From: Periplaneta americana
Lineage: Eukaryota > Arthropoda > Insecta > Blattodea > Blattidae
Reading direction: 5' to 3'
Length of the DNA: 64,000 nucleotides
NCBI RefSeq assembly: GCF_040183065.1
Contig: NC_091123.1
Location: forward strand, 8,997,001-9,061,000
Shown here: piece by piece, positions 47,501-59,727 of the stretch
Layout of the letters: each line of letters opens with the position of its first letter
How positions within the stretch are numbered: position 1 is the stretch's first letter
Program-made: the position numbers and the translations under genes
Notes under the pieces: generated by a model
Seen by the model: the letters and a program-made list of their open reading frames with translations, nothing else
Database searches by the model: none
Told to the model about the DNA's origin: nothing

Positions 47501-50500
47501 GTTTATGTTGCAATGTCAGGGGATCATTGTACACTAATGATCTTTCTTAAATTGATCAAATGATTTATAATTGCTTTAGTTTCCTGGATTTTTACACTTT
47601 TTGAAGTTATTGCTTGTATGGAGGCTTGCCTATCTGACAGAATTACAACTATCAATAATTATTAGGTACCACAAATCCTGTAATTGCTGTATGCCATTGA
47701 TGTTCGGTCAGTTGTGGAAAATTTACAATGAGGAAAGATGTACTTATTTTGTTATACTTTCGTTGTGCAGATGCGATGGAAGCCTTGCTGGAGGAGGAGT
47801 GCTTGCGGGAGAAGAAGCTGAGGGAGTATGAAGAGGGTCGGGCAGAAGTCACCAGAACGCTGCTCAGTCAGTGAGTACATGTGATGCACACAGTGGCCGT
47901 CAAGCAGGTTCCTCTACATTTCCCCTGCCATTATCATGTCACCACTGCTTTATTATGACCATACAGTGATATAAACTCAGAGTAAATAAGTCCACTAAAC
48001 TAGAGGAAAGGTGTGAAAGATTTCAGTTGTGCCAATCTGATGACAATGAAGTACACAATGTCGCCAACATGATGAAATGCAATTATGGAGTAGTCATAGA
48101 GAAAATCATTGTAGCATACTCCTTATATTGATATTCGTGTTACAGCATGCGGAGATTTCAGTGACTGGAAATTAACAAACAATCTTTTTTTTCTATATAT
48201 TCATATCTTGAAGTTACTATCCTTAGCATTTATAGGCTACTCTTGTTTTTACAGAGTTTTTATTAACAAAGAACCTCTTTTTCTTTATTAATAGCTTTAA
48301 ATACATTCTCTTTGGCATTACACATGATTGTTTACTTTAAAGGCACAGTGGGTTACCTGTATTTGACAAGATTAGTGGTAGCATCTGAACATGGAGACTG
48401 TCTTCCACTGTATTTTACCCTCTGCTGGTGTGTATTTGCACAAATATTGCGAGTTAAGGGTTACGTGGGTTAAATAAGGGATAACTAAGTGATAGGAAAC
48501 CGAAGACCATGACAAGGTTAGAGTGTGATTGATAAGGAGATAGCTAAGTGACCGGTCAAGGAATGTGATAAGATTCATGTTGAAGGATGGTGTCATGTAG
48601 CACCGAAACAGCTGTAAGCCACACATGCTTACATAATTAACACGAGTGAGATCGCCATTTAATCAATATAGTGATAAGATTGATAAAGTTAGAGTATTAG
48701 ATGAGAGGATAGCTAGGTGATAAGAGACCAGGACTGTGACAAGCTTAGAGAGAAATAGCTATTTCATTTACATGCAGTACTAATGGATTTCAATGATATT
48801 ACCTGCATCATATCATATTTCTCATTCATTTCACTGTGATAACTGTTAAAATATTTTTCAAAATTTGTATTTTCTTTTAGTGAATTAAAAAAACCGTCAC
48901 TGTACTTGCTAAACCATGCACTTAATGTTGCAGTGAATTCTTAAAGAATACTATGTAGTCATGAATAATTTTACTGGCGTTTCCCCCCCCCCCCCCTCTA
49001 TGTGGCTTGGGGCTTGGTACAGTAGTGAATATGTTGTTGTTGTTTTCTAATGCCAGGCGTTTGACAATAAAGTCATTTGACCTCTTGCACTCCAATATTT
49101 TTCGAAGATGATATCATGGTCAGCCACTGAAGCACAACTACCAAATATTTTCACTTGGTAAAAAAGAAAGAGAATTCAATATCCAATACAATGGCCAACA
49201 CCTTCCTAGGACTTATGAATCCAAATATCTTGGAGTTATTTTCGATAGTAAGTTAACATGGAGCAACCATTTGAAATACATTTCTGAAAAAGCTCGTAAA
49301 AGATTCTCCCTTCTAAAAAGACTAACAGGAAAGAAATGGGGATGCTCTAGGAATACTTTGAACACTACATACAAAATGTTATACAGCCAGTGCTGACATA
49401 CTGCGGAGAAATTTTAATTACTTCACCTTTCATAAACGAAATAGAATATGTTCAAAACCAAGCTCTCAGGCTCATTACTGGTGGAATCAAAACAACTCCA
49501 ATAGATTCTATGAGATTCCTCACTAATATTAACAGCATCAAGATGACAATACAAGAAAAAGCACTGATTCAATATGAAAAACTTATCAGATTACCAGGAA
49601 ACAATTGGCATTCATACAGTCCTCTCTGTAGATTGAAAACTCAAAAAAGTTTCATATCCATGGTTCAAGAATTAAAGCAGAAAATCAATATCCCGAATTT
49701 AAAAGAAAACTTAAAAATTAAACCAAACCCTTTAACTCTATTAAATATAGAATATAATCTAAATTTAACAGAAGAAATAATGAAATCAGAAGTAAGCACT
49801 GAAATAATGAAACAATTGTCTTTAGAGACAATTAATATTAGGTACCCTCCACAAAACTGGCTTCATTTATACACCGACGGATCCTTGATCTCCAGAGAAC
49901 AAGGTGCCAGTGCAGGTGTTACGTGCTGTCTCTTCTCACTTTATAGACCTCTTGGATATGGAACAACAAGTTTTGTTGGAGAAATCGTTGCAATAAGTGA
50001 AAGTCTCAGGAATCTTCTATTTCACATCAATACATTTAAGAATGCAGTTATATTGTCAGACTCCAAAGCAGCTATTCTATCAATAGTCTCTAAACACACA
50101 CCTTCATCTCAAACAGCAGAAATAATTAAAATGCTCTCTCAATTAATATCACTCAATAAAAGAATTGTATTCCATTGGATACCATCCCATTGTGGAATCC
50201 TGGGAAACGAGAATGCGGATGCTTTAGCAAAAAAGGGTAGTACTGCTACTTACAGAACTGTTACTAAATCTACATATTACTCTGTGAAAAGATTTATTAA
50301 ATCTACAGTAGTGAATATATCTGGCGCTACTGTAATACATGCATTCTCCAGTTGTTCCAATAAACTTTTTTGTAGAAATTTGTTTTAATGTTTTCAAGAA
50401 TGATTTGTCATGGGGTGCCATCGACAGTGATAGTGATAGTGATGTTGAAAACAGTGAATTGAGTGATGATACATTAGTTGTTCTACTGTAGTTGACTAGA

Positions 50501-53500
50501 GATCCTGCAGTTAAATGAGATGACTACATTATTATCAGAGTAGGAATAAAACAAGAGTTAACACAGCAGCATGAGCTCTTGTAATTCTGTTTCGGGTGTT
50601 AATGTGCAGAACGTGTATGCCAAGTACAACAACAGCAGCACTATCAGCCTCTATTGATGAGTGCCATGTGCCATAAAATAATCCATCGTGTCTAACTTGA
50701 TGCTTATCAAGCCACTGTATAAGTTTTGGAAGTGTTGCTTAGCAACAGATGTTGATGCGCAGGCAGATGGAGTCAGACCGGCAGTTGGAGGAGATGCTGA
50801 ATGTTCAAGGCCAGGTGCAGACCCAGCTGGTGGGGCGGCTGCAGAAGGACGAGGAGCTGCAGAGGGCAGCTGTGGGGGCTCTGCTGGAACGGAGCGACGC
50901 CCGCTGCTGGAGTCTGGTGCACCAGGTAGCCATCGTGGAATCGCAGCTAGCAGCCCTCACAGCCGTCGAGATGGAGAGGAGGAAGCTGGAGATGTCGGAG
51001 CAAATGGTGAGTGGGGCAAAACTCGTTATTGTATTTTGACGTAGAACAATGCCTTACTCCTCACTGGGGCAAGGTAACTTGGGAATTAACTGCAATCCCC
51101 CTTGTTATTCTTGTTCTCCATGTATTCTCTGGTTCTTCTTATCTTAGTCTTGTTCTGTTTGTATTCCCCTTGTTCTCCTTGTGTTCTCATTTTATTCCCC
51201 TTGTTCTTGTTATGTTCCCCTTGTTCTCCATGTTTTCCCTTTCTCATTCTATTCCTCTTGTCTTACTTTTGTTATATTCGTATTCCCTTGTTCTCCTTGT
51301 GTTTTCCTTGTTCTCCATGTATTCCTCTTGTTCTCCGTGTGTTTCCTTTGTATTCTCCTCGTTCTCCTTTTATTCCCCTTGTTATGTTACCCATGTATTT
51401 CCTTTGTTGTCATTGTGTTCCCTAGTTCTCCCTGTATTTCCTATGAACTCTTGTATTCCCCTTGTTCTCGTCTTACTCTTGTTCTGTTAATATTCCCTTG
51501 TTTTCCTTGTATTCCTCTTGTTCTCCTTGTATTCTTGTTCTGGTGTTCCCCTTGTTCTCCATATATTCCCTTGTTCTTGTATTCCTCTCGTTCACCTTGT
51601 GTTTCCCGTCTTTTCCATGTCTTACCCTTCGTCTCCTTGTCTTACTCTTGTTTTTCTTGTATTCCCCTTGTTCAGCTTGTGTGTCCATTCTTCTCCATGT
51701 ATTCCCCTTCGTCTCCATGTCTTACCCTTCGTCTCCTTCTCTTACTCTTGTTCTTCTTGTATTCCCCTTGTTCATCTTGTGTGTCCCTCCTCCTCCATGT
51801 ATTCCCCTTCGTCTCCTTGTCTTACTCTTGTTCTTCTTGTGTTCCCCTTGTTCAGCTTGTGTGTCCCTCCTCCTCCATGTATTCCCCTTCGTCTCCTTGT
51901 CTTACTCTTGTTCTTCTTGTATTCCCCTTGTTCATCTTGTGTGTCCCTCCTCCTCCATGTATTCCCCTTCGTCTCCTTGTCTTACTCTTGTTCTTCTTGT
52001 GTTCCCCTTGTTCAGCTTGTGTGTCCCTTCTTCTCCATGTATTCCCCTTCGTCTCCTTGTCTTACTCTTGTTCTTCTTGTATTCCCCTTGTTCATCTTGT
52101 GTGTCCCTCCTCCTCCATATATTCCCCTTCGTCTCCTTGTCTTACTCTTGTTCTTCTTGTATTCCCCTTGTTCATCTTGTGTGTCCCTCCTCCTCCATGT
52201 ATTCCCCTTCGTCTCCTTGTCTTACTCTTGTTCTTCTTTTATTCCCCTTGTTCATCTTGTGTGTCCCTCCTCCTCCATGTATTCCCCTTCGTCTCCTTGT
52301 CTTACTCTTGTTCTTCTTGTGTTCCCCTTGTTCAGCTTGTGTGTCCCTTCTTCTCCATGTATTCCCCTTCGTCTCCTTGTCTTACTCTTGTTCTTCTTGT
52401 ATTCCCCTTGTTCATCTTGTGTGTCCCTCCTCCTCCATGTATTCCCCTTCGTCTCCTTGTCTTACTCTTGTTCTTCTTGTGTTCCCCTTGTTCAGCTTGT
52501 GTGTCCCTTCTCCATGTATTCCCCTTCGTCTCCTTGTCTTACTCTTGTTCTTCTTGTATTCCCCTTGTTCATCTTGTGTGTCCCTCCTCCTCCATGTATT
52601 CCCCTTCGTCTCCTTGTCTTACTCTTGTTCTTCTTGTGTTCCCCTTGTTCAGCTTGTGTGTCCCTCCTCCTCCATGTATTCCCCTTCGTCTCCTTGTCTT
52701 ACTCTTGTTCTTCTTGTATTCCCCTTGTTCATCTTGTGTGTCCCTCCTCCTCCATGTATTCCCCTTCGTCTCCTTGTCTTACTCTTGTTCTTCTTGTGTT
52801 CCCCTTGTTCAGCTTGTGTGTCCCTCCTCCTCCATGTATTCCCCTTCGTCTCCTTGTCTTACTCTTGTTCTTCTTGTATTCCCCTTGTTCATCTTGTGTG
52901 TCCCTCCTCCTCCATGTATTCCCCTTCGTCTCCTTGTCTTACTCTTGTTCTTCTTGTGTTCCCCTTGTTCAGCTTGTGTGTCCCTTCTTCTCCATGTATT
53001 CCCCTTCGTCTCCTTGTCTTACTCTTGTTCTTCTTGTATTCCCCTTGTTCATCTTGTGTGTCCCTTCTTCTCCATGTATTCCCCTTCGTCTCCTTGTCTT
53101 ACTCTTGTTCTCTTTGTATTCCCCTTGTTAACACGAGTCATCACTGATTCACTGTGAAAGAGGGACCTGTACCCATCCGCACATTTTGTGATCTTCTGTG
53201 ATTGTTCTTCTTTGCCACAGGTGGTGATAAATCTTAGTTAGATTGAAAGAGGTATGTTACCAGCTTCTTTATGCTGTCCCATAACTACTCTCAATCAGCC
53301 CTGTGTTCTGAATGAAGAGAACCAGTTGTCTGGTTGGAATTTCAGGACACATGGAAACGTATGAGGAAAACTCTGTAGTGCTCGGGAAAAGTGGCACAAG
53401 TCAAAAATGATAATTTTACAGGAGAAGGAAAAAACTGTCTCTACATTGGTTTATGTCGATTCGATTTTCTTCTGTATGAATTATTCTAATGGGAGAAATA

Positions 53501-56500
53501 CTTACGTCTCTTTTCCGAAGCGAGCAGATATTCCATATGTTGTCAATAAACTAATAAAAACTTTTTGCAGAAATTGGCTTATGCCACTTTTCCCAAGCAT
53601 TGCAGAACTGTTTCACTCGACTGCGTTTAAGCACTATTGTCCAGTTAGCTGGTACATTAGACAGGCTGTGGACACATGTTTTTGTTTGATATTTCGCCCA
53701 CAATATCATCTCATAATAAATGCTTCAGACCAACATATTTCAAAAGAGCTGTGTTGTTGAACCTGTCACTTCAAATCCAATATTTTTTATTTACGACACT
53801 TTAATACAGTATACCCATTGAAAATTGGTCACATATTGATATGAGCTTTTTCACTCAGAATGGTCCATATTATCACCCCTTAAATATTTACTGTTCTTCC
53901 TAAATCACCCTGTATATAGATTCTGAAATGCTGAATAAACTCTGCAATTGAAAGTATCATTAAATAAAACACTACTACTAGTTCCCAAGAAAATTGTGTA
54001 TAAGCAGTAGCAGCAGTCCTGTTATAACAGAATTGTAGAGTTATTCATGGACAAGGTAGAGAAATAATGTACTACCGGTATACTTTTTTAAAGAAATTTA
54101 TTACCTGCAGAAAACTGTGTAACACATGTCTGATAGATGGAAGCAAAATGGAAATAAAATGTACAAGTAAAGCAGCTATAAAATAAAATAAAATAGAAAA
54201 ACAACAATCGCTAATGATGTTTACCCAGCAATCTTCGTCTTAACCAAATTGAAGCTAAATGATCGTATGTTGCAGATGGAGCTGTCGGAGAAGAGAGTGG
54301 TGCTGTCTGCACTGCTGATGGACCTGCTGGCACAGCAAGCGGAACGCAGACAACAACTGCTCAACACACTCACAGAGATGGAGAGGCGTCGCTGGGTAGA
54401 AGAAGAGGTCAGCTGCACACACACACACATGTTTATAAGGCTATGAGATGAATAGGAGTCATCAGACTCGTTTTTTTTTTGTTATGAACTAATAGAAATG
54501 GGATTATAAAAAAAAAAAAAAAAAAAAGGAACGTCACTAATATGACACATAGTACTATGTTGTTATTAATTTCTCATGTTTTGCATCAAGTCACATTTAT
54601 ACCTGTAGTATGGCACACTCCACTGAACAAAAAATTATAATAGTTGTAGTGATAATTGCAATAATTTGTGCAAAAAACAGTGTTTGCTAATTCTATGTTT
54701 TTTTGTAAAAATGAATGAGTGGAAAGTTGAGAAACTTATCTGAGCAAGATCAAAGGATGTGAACCAATAGTTAACAGAACCAGTAATATTAAACAGCTGA
54801 TACCAATGAGTTGAGGGTAAGTTATTTGCAGTTACATGACACAAGCATCTGGCCGCGAAACCAGGTGGCCCAGGTTCGATTCCCGGTCGGGGCAAGTTAC
54901 CTGGTTGAGGTTTTTTCCGGGATTTTCCCTCAACCTAATATGAGCAAATGCTGGGTAACTTTAGGTGCTGGACCCCAGACTCATTTCACCGGCATTATCA
55001 CCTTCATCTCATTCAGACGCTAAATAACCTGAGATGTTGATAAAGCGTTGTAAAATAACCTACTAGAATAAAAATAAAAAACATGACACAGTGGGAGGGA
55101 TTGGTGGATTTCTTTTCGCGAGTTTCATGATATTTCCATCATTTATGGAAAGGCGAAGTGTGTCTTGAAAGCAGCATTTCTATTTTATCAAGAAGCATTT
55201 TTTGCTCTTGCCCATAGCTTAAGATTAAAATGAAATCAGCGTTTAGTGATAGCTATCTCGCCTACAAACGAGACATTTTATTAAGTTAAAATGAAAGTGC
55301 ATGTTAGAAGAAATCTTCATTTTACATAGAATACATCTTTGTTCACTCTGCATGTGGGAACCCAATTCAATCAGTGTGTGTCACGAAATTATACTAGATA
55401 ATAAACTCTTACTAGATCGGCCTCGTGGGCTAGTGGTCAGAGCTTCTGACTACAATTCATGAGGTCCTGGGTTCGATTCCAGCTTAGAACACAGGAATTT
55501 TTCCTTAAAGGGGAATGTTCCTGTGTTCGTCCATGGCCTGGAAATTAAATTAGGCTTAGGTTTAAGACCTCTCCTGGCACTTCATAATCATCCTATCATA
55601 ACATAATCGGAGAACATAACTCCGCCTTCCAGGTGCACCAACCTAAGAAGTGGATTACAAATAAGCCATTCCCAAGAGAGACCAAAAATGTCAAATGTCA
55701 ACGTGGTAGCATTGAAAATAAACCAAGTTGCACTTTAGAGTATGAAGACGAATATTTATGACATGTATGGTCCAAGTAATAAATGATCGCTGTAGGAGTG
55801 GTAGTTCATGTTTAGACTTAGTGTTTATTAGAAATCTCAGCGTTAACTGTATGCCTTTCATTTCTTATTTCTCATATCATAGCCACTTTGAAGTTTGTCA
55901 TATTGTCGCTGCGTCAACATACACAGTCTCTGGAATTTTTTGTTCAGTGGATTATTGTGCTGCACAATCTGTACAAGTTTGACAGATTATATTGTTTACA
56001 TCTTGTATATTACTAGACAGTAGAATCCTGATTATGTGTCATCCTATTAACCGATCGACAAATTATCTGTCTTTCTCTCGCTCTTTTTTACTTTTGCTAC
56101 AGAACAAAACATGAAGTCCTGTACATTATCAATACCTATTTTTTCTACAGAGGGATATTGCAAGCCTTTACCATTACGCAGTATGTAGTAGGAATGCTTC
56201 TGCTGCCAGCAACAGAAATAGTTACTTGTGAGAAGGGGTATTTTTCCCCAACTTGTAAAATAGTCACTACCTGTTTTCAAAAAAATGATCCCAAGAACTT
56301 CCACACAAATGCAAGCCCTGTGTACCACTCAGTCTATTCTTACTGTTAGAATGGCCCTACTGTTTAACTTCTATGCAAAATGTCTTTCATGGGTGTCAAA
56401 AGAAAACGTGCTGTGCTAAATATTGAAATACGAAATTGGTGTTACAACTGTGTGCAGTTTAATAAAGTAGAAGGATAAATTGTGTAAAGTATGTAAATCT

Positions 56501-59500
56501 ACAACACGAGACCTCTTACTATTACTATCTTTCTGCAGGCAACCATCACACAGAATTCCCTTTGTATTTAAAACCTGTTGTTGATAACCAGACTTAAATT
56601 AGTGAACTTCTGGGCCACGGAGGAAATTACGAAACTGTAGGCCTGAGTATTATGCACTTAATTTATGAAAATCTTTTATAGTGCGGAATATCCAATTTTT
56701 CGATTAACCATTCAATTCATCCTTTCATTACCATGGATAAAAGAGGTTCCACAAATGGAACTACAGTCTCTTTCAGAATTCGTCTCTCAACAGGCCAAAT
56801 AACACAAGTTGCTATTAAGAGCAGTGATGAAGATAGGCACAGTTGACATACTTTGTGGGCGTGAGTGTGATGTCGTGCTGCTCTGTAGAAGTGAAGTACC
56901 TCTCGTGTCATGTTGGTTTTGTGTTGCAGGCTGAGAACCAGGATGGAGATTTCTGGTTGCGCCAGTACCAGCGCCTGCTGGACTCACGGCCCACCAACCT
57001 GATGGAGCTGGAGCGTACCCTGGACCCCCTTCTTGCGAATCACCTGGTACTGGCGGGTGTCATCCACTGCTTGCCCTTTCTGGCCAGGTGGTTGGGCTCC
57101 ACGGAGGATCTGCAGAACATCACAGAAGACAAATTGAGAGAGGTGAGTTAATATTACACATGCTGTACTGTTCAGCATAGAAGTTGTTTCCAAACTTAGA
57201 ATAATCATAAAAAAAGGCACTTCATACAGGGTGGTGCATGAATAGTTAACAGATTTAATATTTTCGAAAGTTTTATTGTGCAAAAGAAAATTTCATTGTG
57301 AGCTATCCAGTGTCGCAAGGCAAACCCACTATGTTGGATCAGACTAATAAAATAAAATAAGTTACTCACAGGTAGTGATGGAGATTTCCCAGAAGCTTTT
57401 CAGGATTTTTTTTTATTTAGCTTATTACTGAGTTCTGTAATAAATTGTACTGATATAATTATCAATTTTCCTGAAAATGTTCCCTTATTAACTTATTAAT
57501 CACTTTTTTAGCTTATTGATTTCGCTAAGTTTAATAAAACATGGCAATTATTTGTTTCTTATTTAAGATAGATTAAAAAATCAATACTTTTTAAGGAGTT
57601 AGGTATAGCTTACAGCAGTAACATTTTTGGAAATATTCAACATTTTTTTTCATCCATTACTGTATCTTGTACAATAATAAAAATTGGTATGTGTAAAACA
57701 CTGTCCTTCTGCTATATGAAAAAAATATTTTTACGATTTAAAAAAAATATTTATATTTTTTTTATTCAAAATTCAAAATGATGGCAGTTTACTGTGCAGT
57801 GACGAAGCGTTTCCCTCATAACTCATAAACTTGTTAACTTTTTCATGTTCTGTCTCTTTTATTTTATTGCTGAAACTCATGTTTACAATATCATGCTCTT
57901 TCAACTAAATTCCTTAATAAATATATTTTTTTTAAATTTTGTGTTAGAAGAAAATACTGATATTTGACCATAAAATAAAACAGCAGTGTAACGTCTGTAA
58001 GATTTTGTCTTCTAATATTCTTTCAAATAATAAATTATAACAAAGAGACCGTATCATCTTTTTATGGATCCAGAGATATTGAATGGGCTTGGCTAGCACA
58101 ATAAACCCAAACAAATAATTGTCAAGAGGACATAAGAATTCATTGTTGGTTACCATTTGCAGGCGGGTGTGACACTGCATGAGAACCGTGCAGCAATTTT
58201 GCAGGCCATAAAGCTGTACCTGGAAGAACAAGAGATAGCATCTAGGAAGCTGCAAGAGGAGGCGGAGACCCCACGACCAGGCAGCGCAGTCCAGCCCAGT
58301 GCACCTCCAGCAGATGACGAGGGTGGTGGGGTCAGCACCATGCCCACCGCAGAGTGTGTCGTGTGCATGGATGACAAGGCAAGACAGCACGCCTCTGCTT
58401 TCTACATCATCACTGCTACCATCACTACTAAAACCACCACCACAACCATTACCACCAGTATAAACCATCACCACCTCAACCATTATACCATTACCGAAAC
58501 CATCAGAACAATTATTACCATTCTTGAAACCACCACATCCATTACCACCAACCATCACCACACAATCATTATCACTATTACTGAAACCACCACAGCCATT
58601 ACCACCAACCATCACCACACAATCATTATCACTATTACTGAAACCACCACAGCCATTACCACCAACCATCACCACACAATCATTATCACTATTACTGAAA
58701 CCACCACAGCCATTACCACCAACCATCACCACACAATCATTATCACTATTACTGAAACCAACACTATAAAACCATAGTCTAGTATATATACAGTCACGAA
58801 GCTCAATACGTAGTAAATATGCATCCATAGATACTGGGTGTTCAGTTCAAAGTGTGTCATGGCTCGCAGTATGCCGTCATGTGGCTAGCCGATGAGCCTA
58901 GAGAATTCAATCTTCCTACACTTCCGCAAAGGTGTATTACCTAGGAGGTAGAGAAGTTGCCTACCAAGTACGGCGTTCATTCTGAAGAGTACGTACCGAT
59001 GCGTACGATAATGCCGGTAGTGGCAGGAATGTGAACTGTTTGGAAATACGTACTGTCGGGATATGGGGAGAGGGTTAAGACGATTACTTACGCATTTGTT
59101 GACATTAACTTCGACGGTCAACATGGACACGGAGTATTTGATTTGTGTTGTGGAATGTTACCGTACGCAACCGATGATAACAAATACCCTACATACGACT
59201 TGCCGGCGCAAAACACAGTTCGAAAGAGGTTATGGTAGCACACAGACCGTACAGACCGCCATCTGTTGCTACGACGTTCAAGTTATACCGTACACGTTCT
59301 CAAGTTCAGATTGAAGAACGCCTTGAATAATAGGCAACTTGTCTGACATATAAGCTGAAACTCGCTTCAAATTGGTGACTCAACAACAGTGACGTCATGA
59401 CACATTTTGAAATGAACACCCAGTAGTTGCTAACCACTAGGATTGCTACTATTGCTGCATTACAGACAATGCGAAATAGTACCTGCACAGTCTATTGTTC

Positions 59501-59689
59501 CTAGTACCCTCATAACTCAAGCTTTGTGACTGTATAAACTAGACTGTGATAAAAACCATCACCACATAATCATTATCACCATTACTGAAACCACCACAAC
59601 TATTATTACCATTACTGAAACCACCACAGCCATTACCACCACTATAAAAACCATCATCACTACTGTTGAAACCACCAACACCACCACTG

Positions 59690-59727
<38 letters not shown>

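Noticed and set aside
51011-53157. Three open frames of 537-658 codons
   Set aside because: All three frames of a stop-free 80-bp minisatellite inside LRSAM1 intron 11; no domain, start or splice support.
53407-53760. 117-codon open frame as a gene
   Set aside because: Overlaps the end of a TIR element and shows no recognisable domain or codon pattern.
55415-55490. Apparent tRNA gene
   Set aside because: Good A and B boxes, but no complete cloverleaf and a long non-tRNA body follows; it is a SINE. The same applies at 9757-10070, 19592-19842, 44386-44728 and 54848-55070.
57226-57250. Mariner-like terminus (ATACAGGGTGGTGCATGAAT) after exon 13, and a similar one at 53905
   Set aside because: Single ends with no inverted partner found nearby; too short to call.
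57944-58828. Minus-strand 294-codon frame with a repeated Gly/Asn/Asp-rich 19-residue unit
   Set aside because: Shadow of the 57-bp minisatellite and of antisense exon 14 sequence; the host exon on the plus strand has clear homology instead.
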